In this document: one piece after another, positions 52,515 to 61,210 of the stretch
How the letters are laid out: the number at the start of each line of letters is the position of its first letter
Position numbering within the stretch: the stretch's first letter is position 1
Source of the DNA: DTLC01 sp964555645
GTDB taxonomy: Bacteria > Verrucomicrobiota > Verrucomicrobiia > Limisphaerales > DTLC01
Reading direction: 5' to 3'
Assembly (NCBI GenBank): GCA_964555645.1
Contig: CAZKTA010000008.1
Span: 62,001 to 126,000, forward strand
DNA length: 64,000 nucleotides
Notes under the pieces: model-generated
The model's input: only the letters and a program-made list of their open reading frames with translations
Database searches by the model: none
What the model was told of the DNA's origin: nothing
Position numbers and translations under genes: made by a program

Positions 52515-54554
52515 TCAACCGCTGTATTTTTGGTGTTGGACTGGCTCTGTGCGAACTAGTTGCTGCTGCGGTGCATGGCTGAATTCGCGACCGTCGGCGG
52601 GCACTTTCAAAAGCAGCTTTTTGTACGTGGCCAGAGCAAGTAGCGGCCAAGTGGCACGGTACATGTCGTATTTGAGGTAAAAAACCTTGGGGAAACCTGT
52701 CCCAGTGGTTTCTTCCTCTGACCACGACCCATCTGCGTTCTGCGTTCGGATAAGATACTCGACGCCGCGGCGCAGGCTTGGTAATGACGGATCGTCAAAT
52801 GCACATAGACCCATTACCGCCCAAGCAGTTTGTGAAGCTGTACTGGGGCCGCGCCCTTTGAAAATGGGGTCATCGTATGTGTTACAGCGTTCGCCCCAAC
52901 CCCCATCGGCATGCTGAACACTTTCAAGCCATGTGCGTGCTTTCAGCAACCATGGTTCGGTCATGTTATAGTTCAGCGCGCGCATGCCGCGTAACACCTG
53001 CCATGTGCCATAAATGTAATTGACACCCCACCTGCCAAACCATGAGCCGTCCGGTTCCTGGTTTTCTCTTAGGAACTGGATAGCCTTTTTAACCTGTGGG
53101 TGCTCGGTGCTGTAGCCGAGGTAGCCCAATAGCTCGAGCACACGCCCCGTTATATCGGCGCATTCCGGGTCGAGCATTGCGTTGTGATCGGCAAACGGCA
53201 CTTTGGTGAGTATGTTCTTTGTGCAGTCCTTGTCGAAAGCGGCCCAGCCACCGTCCTTGCACTGGAAGGTGAGCATCCACTCAAGCCCGCGTCTGAATGC
53301 AGCATCGCGCCGTGCCGTGTCCGAGGTTGGTATATGCCGCAACGCAAGCAAAACCATTGTGGTGTCGTCAACGTCTGGATTCCATTTATTGTTAAACTCA
53401 AAGGCCCAACCGCTCGGCTCGACGTTAGCAGGGTTTTTGTACTGCCAATCCGCACGGAACCGGATTTCGCGCTCAAGCAGCCATTCCGCACCGCGAACCA
53501 TTGCCGGATGATCCGGCGGCATGCCAGACTCAGCCAAGCAAACCAACGTGATTGCAGTGTCCCATACGGGCGAAAAACAAGGCTCGATCCGGACACTGTC
53601 TTCGGTTTCGTGTTCGAGCTTTTTGAGTTCGCGTTCGGCACGGACAACCTCAGGATGATCATCCGGATACCCCAACGCTCTGAGCGCTATCACCGAGTAA
53701 AGCATCGCCGGGAAAATCGCACCTAGACCATCTGAACCGTCGAACCGTTCGAGCATCCACTGTTCGGCCTTTTTGAGCGCGCGTTTTCTGAACGGATGCA
53801 ACTTATGTGCAGCAAACCACTCGGCAAGCTTGTGCAGGCGGTCGAGCCATAGGAAAAAATTGCGCCATGTAAAAAGCTTGTCCGGGTCCGGCCGCAGCGC
53901 TAAATCACGCGCGTGGAACCCTTCCGGGTATAGCTCGTCGAGTGTGATCCCTGGCCTGGGGCGATGTGTGGGCTTGAAATGATTGATGATCGAAAGCGGT
54001 ACGAACATCGCCCGGCTCCAATTGCTCATTTCCCAAAAATTCACGTGAAACCATTTGCCTATGAGCAACACCTCGGGCGGAATTGTTGGCACGTATTCCC
54101 ACGGGAACAGCCCCAGTAACGCAAGATACAGCTTCGCAAATGTGTTCATCCGCGGTATGCCACCCAACCGCAGGGCCACCTCGCGCGCTTTAAGCATCCG
54201 CGGGTCCGTGACCGGCAAACCGGCAAGTTTAAGCGCAAGATACGCTTTTACGGTTGCGTTAATCTCAGCAGGACCGCCGTAGTAAATGTTCCAGCCGCCA
54301 TCGGGCAGTTGTAACGACAGAATGTGGTTAACGGCCTTACGTTGCCATTCCGGGTCAACTTTACCGACCCAGTGATGGTACGCCACCATGTCCGAAACAA
54401 GCGTCGAGTCAACTATAAGCTCGCCTATCCAGTAACCCTCGGGTTTCTGGAGGCGCATCAAATTTTTCTGTGCACGTGCTATCGCAGCTTCCAAAACGGC
54501 AAATTCTTTGGAAGCAATCGTAAAATGATCTTTATCCTGTCGCCCCGGTGACAT
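52515..54554 (-). CDS. shc: Squalene-hopene cyclase
   Basis: Shc cyclises squalene to hopene/diplopterol, a membrane-ordering hopanoid. From ATG 54554 the product has 679 residues, with many QW motifs (for example QLPDGGWNIYYGG, QNADGSWSEEET, QEPDGSWFGRWGVNYIYGTW). The acid catalyst motif is DVDDTT, within NPDVDDTTMVLLAL, instead of the common DxDDTA. Size and order fit the triterpene cyclase family. The open frame extends 70 codons upstream without family similarity. No other hopanoid (hpn) genes flank it here; the permease gene follows downstream. Confidence 0.95.
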   Translation of the reverse strand: MSPGRQDKDHFTIASKEFAVLEAAIARAQKNLMRLQKPEGYWIGELIVDSTLVSDMVAYHHWVGKVDPEWQRKAVNHILSLQLPDGGWNIYYGGPAEINATVKAYLALKLAGLPVTDPRMLKAREVALRLGGIPRMNTFAKLYLALLGLFPWEYVPTIPPEVLLIGKWFHVNFWEMSNWSRAMFVPLSIINHFKPTHRPRPGITLDELYPEGFHARDLALRPDPDKLFTWRNFFLWLDRLHKLAEWFAAHKLHPFRKRALKKAEQWMLERFDGSDGLGAIFPAMLYSVIALRALGYPDDHPEVVRAERELKKLEHETEDSVRIEPCFSPVWDTAITLVCLAESGMPPDHPAMVRGAEWLLEREIRFRADWQYKNPANVEPSGWAFEFNNKWNPDVDDTTMVLLALRHIPTSDTARRDAAFRRGLEWMLTFQCKDGGWAAFDKDCTKNILTKVPFADHNAMLDPECADITGRVLELLGYLGYSTEHPQVKKAIQFLRENQEPDGSWFGRWGVNYIYGTWQVLRGMRALNYNMTEPWLLKARTWLESVQHADGGWGERCNTYDDPIFKGRGPSTASQTAWAVMGLCAFDDPSLPSLRRGVEYLIRTQNADGSWSEEETTGTGFPKVFYLKYDMYRATWPLLALATYKKLLLKVPADGREFSHAPQQQLVRTEPVQHQKYSG

Positions 54555-54730
54555 CGTTCTGATTATGGCAGCGGTGCCGCAGGCTGTAAACCCTTTTAAC
54601 CAATATGGCGAAACGACAGCCTGAAAATCCTTAGTGCCACAAACGGGTCTGGTGCGTACTTGGAGAAATTGAGTGGGGGGCGTCGCGCAATTGCAAGATT
54701 CGAGTTGCACTGCAAGCTCAGTTCTGCACG

Positions 54731-54780
54731 GACTGCGTTTTCTTACGCCGAAACCCGTGCGCACCCAACTAAGCGTTCAA
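54731..54780. repeat. Dispersed repeat, copy similar to 21775-21820
   Basis: Blocks GTTTTCTTACGCCGAAACC, GTGCGCACCC and TAAGCGTTC recur at 21.8 kb in the same order and spacing, with several substitutions. Confidence 0.5.
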
Positions 54781-54806
54781 CACACACAGGACGAGCCGAC
54801 CGAAAT

Positions 54807-54893
54807 AGTACACTGTCTGCTGGCAACATACCGGCAACAGGGTGATCTTGATTTCGCACAAGACTCTGTGCGTGAGCATCCCTGCGGTTTAAC
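54807..54893. repeat. Dispersed intergenic repeat, copy 3
   Basis: CACTGTCTGCTGGCAACATA, CCGGCAACAGGGTGATCTTG and, further on, GCATCCCTGCGG correspond to the blocks at 22109 and 22314. This copy is the most diverged. Confidence 0.5.
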
Positions 54894-54953
54894 TTTCGGA
54901 GGGCACACTATCCTGATTGATAGGCCGACGTGCAAACCGGCCCTCAAGTTGAT

Positions 54954-55247
54954 TGCGGACGGCTGGGGGCCAGCCGTCCCTACCAAAAAATGCGGACGCG
55001 CAGGGCCGCGCGTCCCTACCACGAAAAGATTCGGCCGCATGAGGCCATGCATCCCTACCTTTTGAATGAATGCGGTAGGGTCGGCTCGCCGAGCCAACCG
55101 TAATGTCCGAACGCAGGAGACCATGCGTGTCTGCCACAAAAAATCGGGTGCATAAGACAGAAAGAACCGGACGCATGAGGCCATGCATCCCTACCTTTGG
55201 GATGGATGTGGTAGGGACGTCCCGCGTGTGCGTGACCGAGGCGTCCG
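54954..55247. repeat. Array of about seven palindromic (BIME-like) units
   Basis: Units share a GGACG start and a CCCTACC end but have different stems that remain complementary: GGACGGCTGG/CCAGCCGTCC (54957-54979), GGACGCGC/GCGCGTCC (54994-55015), GCATG/CATGC (55037-55050), GGCTC/GAGCC (near 55083-55095), and GGACGCATG/CATGCATCC (55169-55190). Two pairs lie head to head around a T/A-rich spacer, with CCCTACC facing GGTAGGG (55055-55080 and 55190-55216). The unit around 55110-55133 is decayed. The paired arrangement recalls bacterial interspersed mosaic elements. Confidence 0.78.
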
Positions 55248-55283
55248 TTTCTGACCTGTGAGGTGTGTACCCCTACCATGGAT

Positions 55284-55332
55284 CGGCCGAGCTTGAAGTC
55301 GGGCCTCAAATTGATTGCGGTTAACTGGGGCC
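55284..55332. repeat. Right flank repeat of the palindromic array
   Basis: GGCCGAGCTTGAAGTCGGGC, CTCAAATTGATTGCGG and CTGGGGCC match the left flank at 54922-54970 (GGCCGACGTGCAAACCGGCC, CTCAAGTTGATTGCGG, CTGGGGGCC) over about 48 bases. The array is thus bounded by direct repeats. Confidence 0.65.
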
Positions 55333-55831
55333 GGCGTCCACACCATTAGGGAATGCTTGTAGTGCACGCTTTAGCGTGTGCGGTGTTTCTGAACTGCGTA
55401 ATTTCCGGCCGAGCGGGCGGAGCGACGGCTCAAGGAAGAGCTTTAACACATCGTGTGGGATGCACTGTGACCCACAGACAGATTGCCGCGACGCACCAAG
55501 GGCCGAGCAGGCCGCACGACACGCACAACGATGACATGGTAGATCACCAGTATTGCAATACGTATAAGGTTGGCTGAAAGCGTTGCTAACGGATTGGAAT
55601 GGACTATCAGACTTGCGCTCAGGGCGGTCGATCAGAAAACTTGTTCGATGAAGCTTCACCAAAGGTTTGCCACAAGCGGGCAGTTCCGCAACCACCGGCT
55701 CAAGCTTTCTCCGCAAGGCAACGTTGTCTCAGAGATCACTCCAGTGCGGCCACCAAAGGCACATGCGAAAAGCGAATAACACAGGGCATATCGCGCACCC
55801 AAACTAAGCCCTATTTTTGTATCCAACACCG

Positions 55832-55876
55832 AAAAAACAGCTCGCCGCACGGCAATTTGCTGACCGCGCGGCGAGC
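55832..55876 (-). terminator. Intrinsic terminator of the 539-residue secreted protein gene
   Basis: On the minus strand GCTCGCCGC and GCGGCGAGC form a perfect nine-base stem, followed directly by TGTTTTTTC. It begins 48 bases after the stop codon at 55924, the classic arrangement for an intrinsic terminator. Confidence 0.88.
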
Positions 55877-55923
55877 CCCTGAACGTTACACTTCACCCGG
55901 AGCGAGCCCGGGTTTTTGCGGTA

Positions 55924-57543
55924 TCATTGGCTTGGAGGCGGATTCATCAGTCGGAAGAATCCCGTCGGTGATGGAGGGCTTCCTGGGTTTCCATCCACAG
56001 TCGGCAAACACGCCTTCGGTATTAGCGCCCATTTTAGCGTAGTTCCCATCAATCTTGCTTCCGGTGTGATGCCATTCCAATACGCTGGCGAGCGCCACGG
56101 CGTACTCAAATCAGCTAGGTTCGCCTTAGTTGCAATTCCATATCCCCAATCTGGCACTGTCCATGTCAACCAGAACGGCGTGTTAGTGGAAACCTGAATG
56201 ACACTGCCTTGGTCCACGGAGAACCCAGTATTCCAAAGCCCGGTATCGAAGACATCTTCCTTCGTGAAGTCCACATCCACGTTTACACCCGCCACGTTCG
56301 TGATCGTAATGCGGCTAATGTCAACGTATTGGCCGTAGCCGGCCACAGACCACGGGCAAATCCCAAAAAATATGTGCAACGGGTTCGCGAATTGCTCGGC
56401 CATCTCCGGCGGTAAAGAGAATGCCCCAGAAGTCCCGTCCGGCGCTGTAACCGTGCCTTCGGTATCGCTGGTGAAGCTTAATGTCCAGGTGCCCACGCCG
56501 TTAGTGCTCGTAGTTTGCAGTAACAACGGGTTCACAACTCCAACCGTGCCGCTTTGTGGCTGGTTTGTTTTCCAATCAATCCGAGTAGTGAAGCCCGCGG
56601 CCTGTTTTGTAATTGTCCATACCAAGGCGTTCGATCCAGACCACACGACCCACGGAACATGCGGTGGTGTATTCATGTAATTAACAGGCACGAACTGGCT
56701 CTGGAAAACGAACCCGTCAACCGTATCGAAAGATGTAAACGTAATCGAATACTTCCTGGGCGCACTCGGCGTTGCACCAACCCAAGACTGCTGATCGTCA
56801 ACTGTTCCAAACCCCTCCATATTCCATATCGCCTGGGCGTTCTGAGCGAAAATCCTCAAACCCGGTCTGGCTTTTATCAAGTTCACCGTCGGTGGTGGTG
56901 GTGGTGGCACATCCGTAGCCATTGTAATTTTAAGATTGTCCATTTGCCAAACTTGCGTCCACGCTTCTCCTGGCTGCACCGCCCAGCCTGGCCACGGCGG
57001 ACCACCGATTTCGATAGACCAATTCGGGTTCGCCAAGTTCCATGTTGTTCCCTGCCACCAACCCAGATTTAGTTCGGAAAGTTTGAATTCCACACGTCTC
57101 CATCCCTCCGCTTGGGAAATAAAGATGTCAATACCGCGCCCCTGATCAGGCCCTTGTTTGGTAAGCACAAAAAGCTGTAATTGGAGAGGGTCCCAGTTCC
57201 CAGACAGACTCCGCAGATCAAATGAGATGGTATAATCCTCTGGATTCTGACTTGTATTGTTTGTCAACGTGATGTCCCACTTTGACCCGAACCTGGTGTT
57301 AACCGGCGAACCTCCCGTATTGTTGATTATACCAGTATGGTCAACTACGATGTTCCCGTTCCCAATATCCTGGAATGTGGCGTCGTGCGTGCATGCACCG
57401 CCGGTCCAATTCCAAGCCGGGAAACCAGTGCCGGGGGTTCTGTCGTTATAATTATCCTCGTACACAACCAGTTGGGCATCACTCACAAAAGGCAAGCCAC
57501 CCAAAACCGCTGCCAGAGCAAGAGTTCGGATTTTTGGTTTCAT
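55924..57543 (-). CDS. Exported beta-rich protein, possible carbohydrate-binding
   Basis: The 539-residue product has a signal peptide (IRTLALAAVLGGLPFVSDAQ). The first half is a beta-sandwich-like domain with concanavalin-like features (YEDNYNDRTPGTGFPAWNW, FDLRSLSGNWDPLQLQLF, WRRVEFKLSELNLGWW), and the C-terminal half repeats a similar beta-rich pattern (ITFTSFDTVDGFVFQSQF, DISRITITNVAGVNVDVDF). A PPPPPP hinge lies at about residue 215. The ending GFFRLMNPPPSQ resembles the F(F/Y)R(L/V) ends of other secreted proteins in this phylum. No catalytic motif is evident, and I do not know its role; substrate binding is a guess. A strong terminator follows. Confidence 0.75.
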   Translation of the reverse strand: MKPKIRTLALAAVLGGLPFVSDAQLVVYEDNYNDRTPGTGFPAWNWTGGACTHDATFQDIGNGNIVVDHTGIINNTGGSPVNTRFGSKWDITLTNNTSQNPEDYTISFDLRSLSGNWDPLQLQLFVLTKQGPDQGRGIDIFISQAEGWRRVEFKLSELNLGWWQGTTWNLANPNWSIEIGGPPWPGWAVQPGEAWTQVWQMDNLKITMATDVPPPPPPTVNLIKARPGLRIFAQNAQAIWNMEGFGTVDDQQSWVGATPSAPRKYSITFTSFDTVDGFVFQSQFVPVNYMNTPPHVPWVVWSGSNALVWTITKQAAGFTTRIDWKTNQPQSGTVGVVNPLLLQTTSTNGVGTWTLSFTSDTEGTVTAPDGTSGAFSLPPEMAEQFANPLHIFFGICPWSVAGYGQYVDISRITITNVAGVNVDVDFTKEDVFDTGLWNTGFSVDQGSVIQVSTNTPFWLTWTVPDWGYGIATKANLADLSTPWRSPAYWNGITPEARLMGTTLKWALIPKACLPTVDGNPGSPPSPTGFFRLMNPPPSQ

Positions 57544-58833
57544 GTTTTTTCGAGTTTTTTCAGCTTGTTTTTATTCGCAACGCGTTGGTTTGTCACCCAA
57601 GGCGTTTTCCAAAATCACTCGGTGTATTCTGAGCTACCACATAAGATTTTCAATAGGCACAAACACCTAGGTGCAAACACTTACGACGAATCCACTCGCC
57701 CGGCGCCGGCTGATGAATTTTCAAAAGAACGGCGAAAATCTTTTGGGCAGCAAAAGGTTTGTCATGCGCTTAGGTTTGGGTGGTCCGTTACGTCATAGAC
57801 CCAGCAATGAGGGCGCGAATGCGTTTTGCTCATGTAGCGCGAGCGAATTTGACGACAGTTAACGTGTCGTGCTGGCCGCTAAGCGCATGCCGAATTTTCT
57901 GGTAGTTACAATTCCAAAGGCGTGGGCTGGCTTGAATCCAGTCGGTTTAAGGAATTGTGCGCTCAAATTTAGGTGCAGCCGGCGCCAACCATTCGAAGTC
58001 TATCTGACATCTGTGATTGCGTGTTACGACTAAGCTCGCAGGCAATAAAAGTTTTGAGAACGCACCCTGTTGCGAATGCTCGGTTGATAGCTACGGGACT
58101 GTCGCCGGAATGAATTCAAGGACGTCGTATCTCAATCGTCAAATTGGCGCAGGAAAACAACGCGTTTCATCCGTGCACAAGGTTGTGGCGACTTCTTGTT
58201 GGTCCTACCGTTGCGGACCGACTCAGTTTGCAGAAGAAACTCTGCACACTGGTCGTTCACTCGCAAATTTAGCATTTTTTATGTGAGGTAATTCCATTGG
58301 CCCCGGAGATTGCACTTTTCTCTGCTGTTTAGTTGCTGGTGCAAAAGCAGCCTCAATAGACATCAGCACAAATCATCATCACACATGGTGAACCGAAACT
58401 ATCCAGGGCCCCGTTTTTTATACTGCGAGAGTTCAGCTTCTTTCTGCCCCGTGGAAAGCAACACTTCTATATGTCGGTTTATTGGCGTTATAAAATGCCT
58501 GCTCAACGAATTATGCCTGGTTCGCAAGAGCCTCCGGGTGTCTTATGAGAACTATGGAACTGGAGGCGATGGCAATTTTCGCTTCAAAAATAGCAGTTGC
58601 GTTCGTGATAGAATTGGGTTAAATTCGCGACGCAAACAAAAGCATGAACATTGCGTGCTTTAGGTCGCGTGCTGTGCGATTGGGTTGAAGAAATCCTGTT
58701 ACCGACCCGATTGCCGGGCGGGGAACAGGCCTTGCCAAGTCGCCAGAGTGTAAGGCGTATATAGACAGGGCTGTACTAGAGATTGCGGGGTGATATTGAC
58801 CGCAAGCTGCAGCAGTAAATTTTTGAAGTGAAT
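57544..58833. other. Large gene-free region
   Basis: About 1.3 kb without a supported gene, between a minus-strand secreted protein gene and a plus-strand prepilin-like gene. It has lower GC than its neighbours. Short open frames are chance-like, and I see no tRNA, riboswitch or large repeat. It should contain both divergent promoters. Confidence 0.45.
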
Positions 58834-59622
58834 ATGAAAAATTGTAAGTCGAACACATCAATGATCAGGGCAACGCCGGGCTTTACGTTAATCGAACTGC
58901 TCGTTGTGATAGCCATTATAGCAATTCTGGCAGCATTGCTGTTGCCGGTACTTTCCACAGCTAAGGAAAAAGCATCGAGAACCGCATGCCTGAACAATCT
59001 CAAGCAAATTGGCATTGGGGTTATATCATATGCCGCGGATAACGACGAGAGGGTGTTCCGCCTACGGAACGACGTGCCTATCACACTCGATCTTACCAAT
59101 GCGCAAGTAGCCGCAACGGTTGGTCTGCGTGTATACTCCACCAGGTCGTCGTCGATCTGGGTGTGCCCTGGGCGCAAAACGGAATTACCGACCTGGGAGC
59201 CCGATGCTGTGCCGCCCCAATGGGTCGTGGGGTATTCTTACCTTGGCGGCCTAACGGTTTGGGCAAACATCGGCAGCCCAGCTCGTGGGTATAGCCCGGT
59301 AAAACTCACACAGGCAAAACCTTGGTGGGTGCTGGCGGCCGACGGAGTAATCAAAATGGGCAACACTTGGGCTATGCAGGCAGTCCCAAGAAATCATGCG
59401 CGGTACTACATCTATGCAAATTGCCCGCCGCACATGAAAGGCAACAACCCGGCAGGCGGCAACGAAGTGTTTGTAGACGGGTCGGCCAGTTGGGTCAAAT
59501 TCGACTCTTGGTACCGGTTTCATTATTGGGCAGGTGCATTTGGTCAAACGTTCGTTTATTGGTCTCAGGACCCGCGTGATTTCGATGAAGCACTGAAAGC
59601 GCGCCTGCCGAGCCTGAAGTAA
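58834..59622 (+). CDS. Prepilin-type N-terminal cleavage protein
   Basis: From ATG 58834 the product has 262 residues. The type IV prepilin/pseudopilin start GFTLIELLVVIAIIAILAALL is followed by LPVLSTAKEKASRTACLNNLKQIG, given here in parts because it is the diagnostic block. Cleavage by prepilin peptidase after Gly would leave Phe1 and Glu5. The remainder is the globular domain common in this phylum, with NHARYYIYANCPPHMKG, a VFVDGSASWVKF segment in the position of the ADGH block, and a C-terminal WSQDPRDFDEAL. A GTG start two codons earlier exists. Many such genes occur singly in these genomes; a secretion or adhesion role is likely but unproven. Confidence 0.9.
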   Translation: MKNCKSNTSMIRATPGFTLIELLVVIAIIAILAALLLPVLSTAKEKASRTACLNNLKQIGIGVISYAADNDERVFRLRNDVPITLDLTNAQVAATVGLRVYSTRSSSIWVCPGRKTELPTWEPDAVPPQWVVGYSYLGGLTVWANIGSPARGYSPVKLTQAKPWWVLAADGVIKMGNTWAMQAVPRNHARYYIYANCPPHMKGNNPAGGNEVFVDGSASWVKFDSWYRFHYWAGAFGQTFVYWSQDPRDFDEALKARLPSLK

Positions 59623-59871
59623 CTTCCAGTTGCCTTAATTTGATCTTTGCCAAGGCTTGAGACCCCTTGCGGACAATGGATGGTGGCCGGACTTGTTTTG
59701 TGGGACGGCGTTTAAAGAAAGCCAACCCGGGGCTGGCCGGAGCCTTGCTTTTGGTTGCGCATCCAAACCTTGTGTAAAGAACCCCGAGCTGTTGCATTTG
59801 GATGGTCTGAAAACACGGCCAGTGGGATCGTTTGCACATTCCGGCCCGGATGCGCCGCTCGCAAATTCGCA

Positions 59872-61113
59872 ATGAACCTGCCCAGGATCATCCATGCGCT
59901 TGGGACATTGGCTATATACGCCGGTGCCCTATGGTTCTGTTCGGTACCGTGTGGCTGGGCTAGTACCGGAGCCGACCGTTGGGTAACCACATGGGCGACC
60001 GGTGTGCAACTGACCGAGCCGAACAATCTGCCGCCTACTCCGCTGGCCCACGCTACGCTGCGGCAATTTGTCCGCACTACGCTGGGCGGTGGAACCTTGC
60101 GGGTCAGATTTTCGAACGTGTACGGCACCGAGCCGGCAACAATAAACGCGGCACATATAGCCCTAGCCACAGGTGCTGGCAGCGCTGGCAACGGCGAAAT
60201 TGACCCGACGACAGATACGAAGTTGACCTTTAGCGGCAACGGCAGCGCAATAATACCACCAGGTGCAGAGATTAGCTCAGACGCAGTTGAGTTCAATCTT
60301 CCGCCCTTGGCAAACGTAGCCATTAGTATCTACTTCGGTGAGATTTCAGCCAAGACCGTGACTGGCCACCCTGGCTCACGCACCACGTCGTTCATTGTGC
60401 CAAGCAATGCAGTCTCAGCGCCTAGCCTGCCCAGCGCAGTTAAAACCGCGCGGTGGTATATCATCGCAGGCATTGATGTGCTGGCGGACAAATCGTGTCG
60501 GGCCCTGGTAATATTAGGCGACTCAATCACGGACGGTCGTGGTTCGACCACGGATGGCAACAACCGGTGGCCGGACAACCTTGCGATGCGCTTGGCTACG
60601 AATCCACCCACGGCTAATGTGGCTGTTGTGAACATGGGTATTGGCGGTAACGCAGTTCTGAGCGGCGGGCTTGGCCCAACCGCCCTGGCTCGATTTGATC
60701 GCGACGTGCTGGGCCAACATGGTGTACGGTATCTGGTTATATTTGAGGGTGTGAACGACATCGGAAGCGGGTCCAGTAGCATGGCCACCGCAACGAATTT
60801 GGTAAATGCTTACATTCAGTTTGCTAACAAGGCGCATGCACACGGCATCAATGTGTACGGCGCGACCATCACGCCGTTTGGTGGCAGCAGTTATTACAGC
60901 GCGCTTCACGAACAAGAACGCCGGTTCGTGAACACATGGATTCGCACCAACACGGTCTTTGACGCGGTGATTGACTTTGACGCAGTAGTGCGCGACCCGG
61001 CGAATCCGGTGAATTTGCTGCCTGCATATGACACCGGTGATCACCTGCACCTGAACCCTGCCGGATACAAGGCGATGGCTGACGCAATCGATCTGACCCT
61101 TTTTGCGCAGTAA
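59872..61113 (+). CDS. Exported SGNH/GDSL-type esterase
   Basis: The 413-residue product has a signal peptide (IHALGTLAIYAGALWFCSV), an N-terminal beta-sandwich (about 30-180, WVTTWATGVQLTEPN, LRVRFSNVYGTEPATI), and a SGNH hydrolase domain. Catalytic blocks are LGDSITDGRG with the nucleophile Ser, NMGIGGNAVL for the oxyanion Gly and Asn, EGVNDIGSG, and DTGDHLHLNPAGY with the Asp/His pair. Such esterases remove acetyl or other acyl groups from plant polysaccharides or act as lipases. The ATG at 59872 is picked because it starts the signal peptide. CE15 follows on the same strand after about 100 bases. Confidence 0.9.
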   Translation: MNLPRIIHALGTLAIYAGALWFCSVPCGWASTGADRWVTTWATGVQLTEPNNLPPTPLAHATLRQFVRTTLGGGTLRVRFSNVYGTEPATINAAHIALATGAGSAGNGEIDPTTDTKLTFSGNGSAIIPPGAEISSDAVEFNLPPLANVAISIYFGEISAKTVTGHPGSRTTSFIVPSNAVSAPSLPSAVKTARWYIIAGIDVLADKSCRALVILGDSITDGRGSTTDGNNRWPDNLAMRLATNPPTANVAVVNMGIGGNAVLSGGLGPTALARFDRDVLGQHGVRYLVIFEGVNDIGSGSSSMATATNLVNAYIQFANKAHAHGINVYGATITPFGGSSYYSALHEQERRFVNTWIRTNTVFDAVIDFDAVVRDPANPVNLLPAYDTGDHLHLNPAGYKAMADAIDLTLFAQ

Positions 61114-61210
61114 CGAAACCTGGCGCAGTGGCACGCGCTGTTAGTTCGGGGTCGAATTAGGTGGGAACAGGAACTTCAGTTGCGGGCACGCAAACAATCC
61201 CCAACACAAT

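Larger units (their letters stand above)
54555..55831. other. Repeat-rich gene-free region upstream of shc
   Basis: No supported gene lies here. The first 400 bases contain copies of dispersed repeats. The stretch 54954-55247 is an array of palindromic units, and 55330-55830 holds GC-rich sequence with one short hairpin near 55370 (GCACGC/GCGTG) and nothing recognisable as coding. Confidence 0.5.

Noticed and set aside
54777..55309. Several minus-strand frames rich in GRDAWPHA-like peptides across the palindromic array
   Set aside because: These are translations of the DNA repeats; they lack start context and end in repeats.
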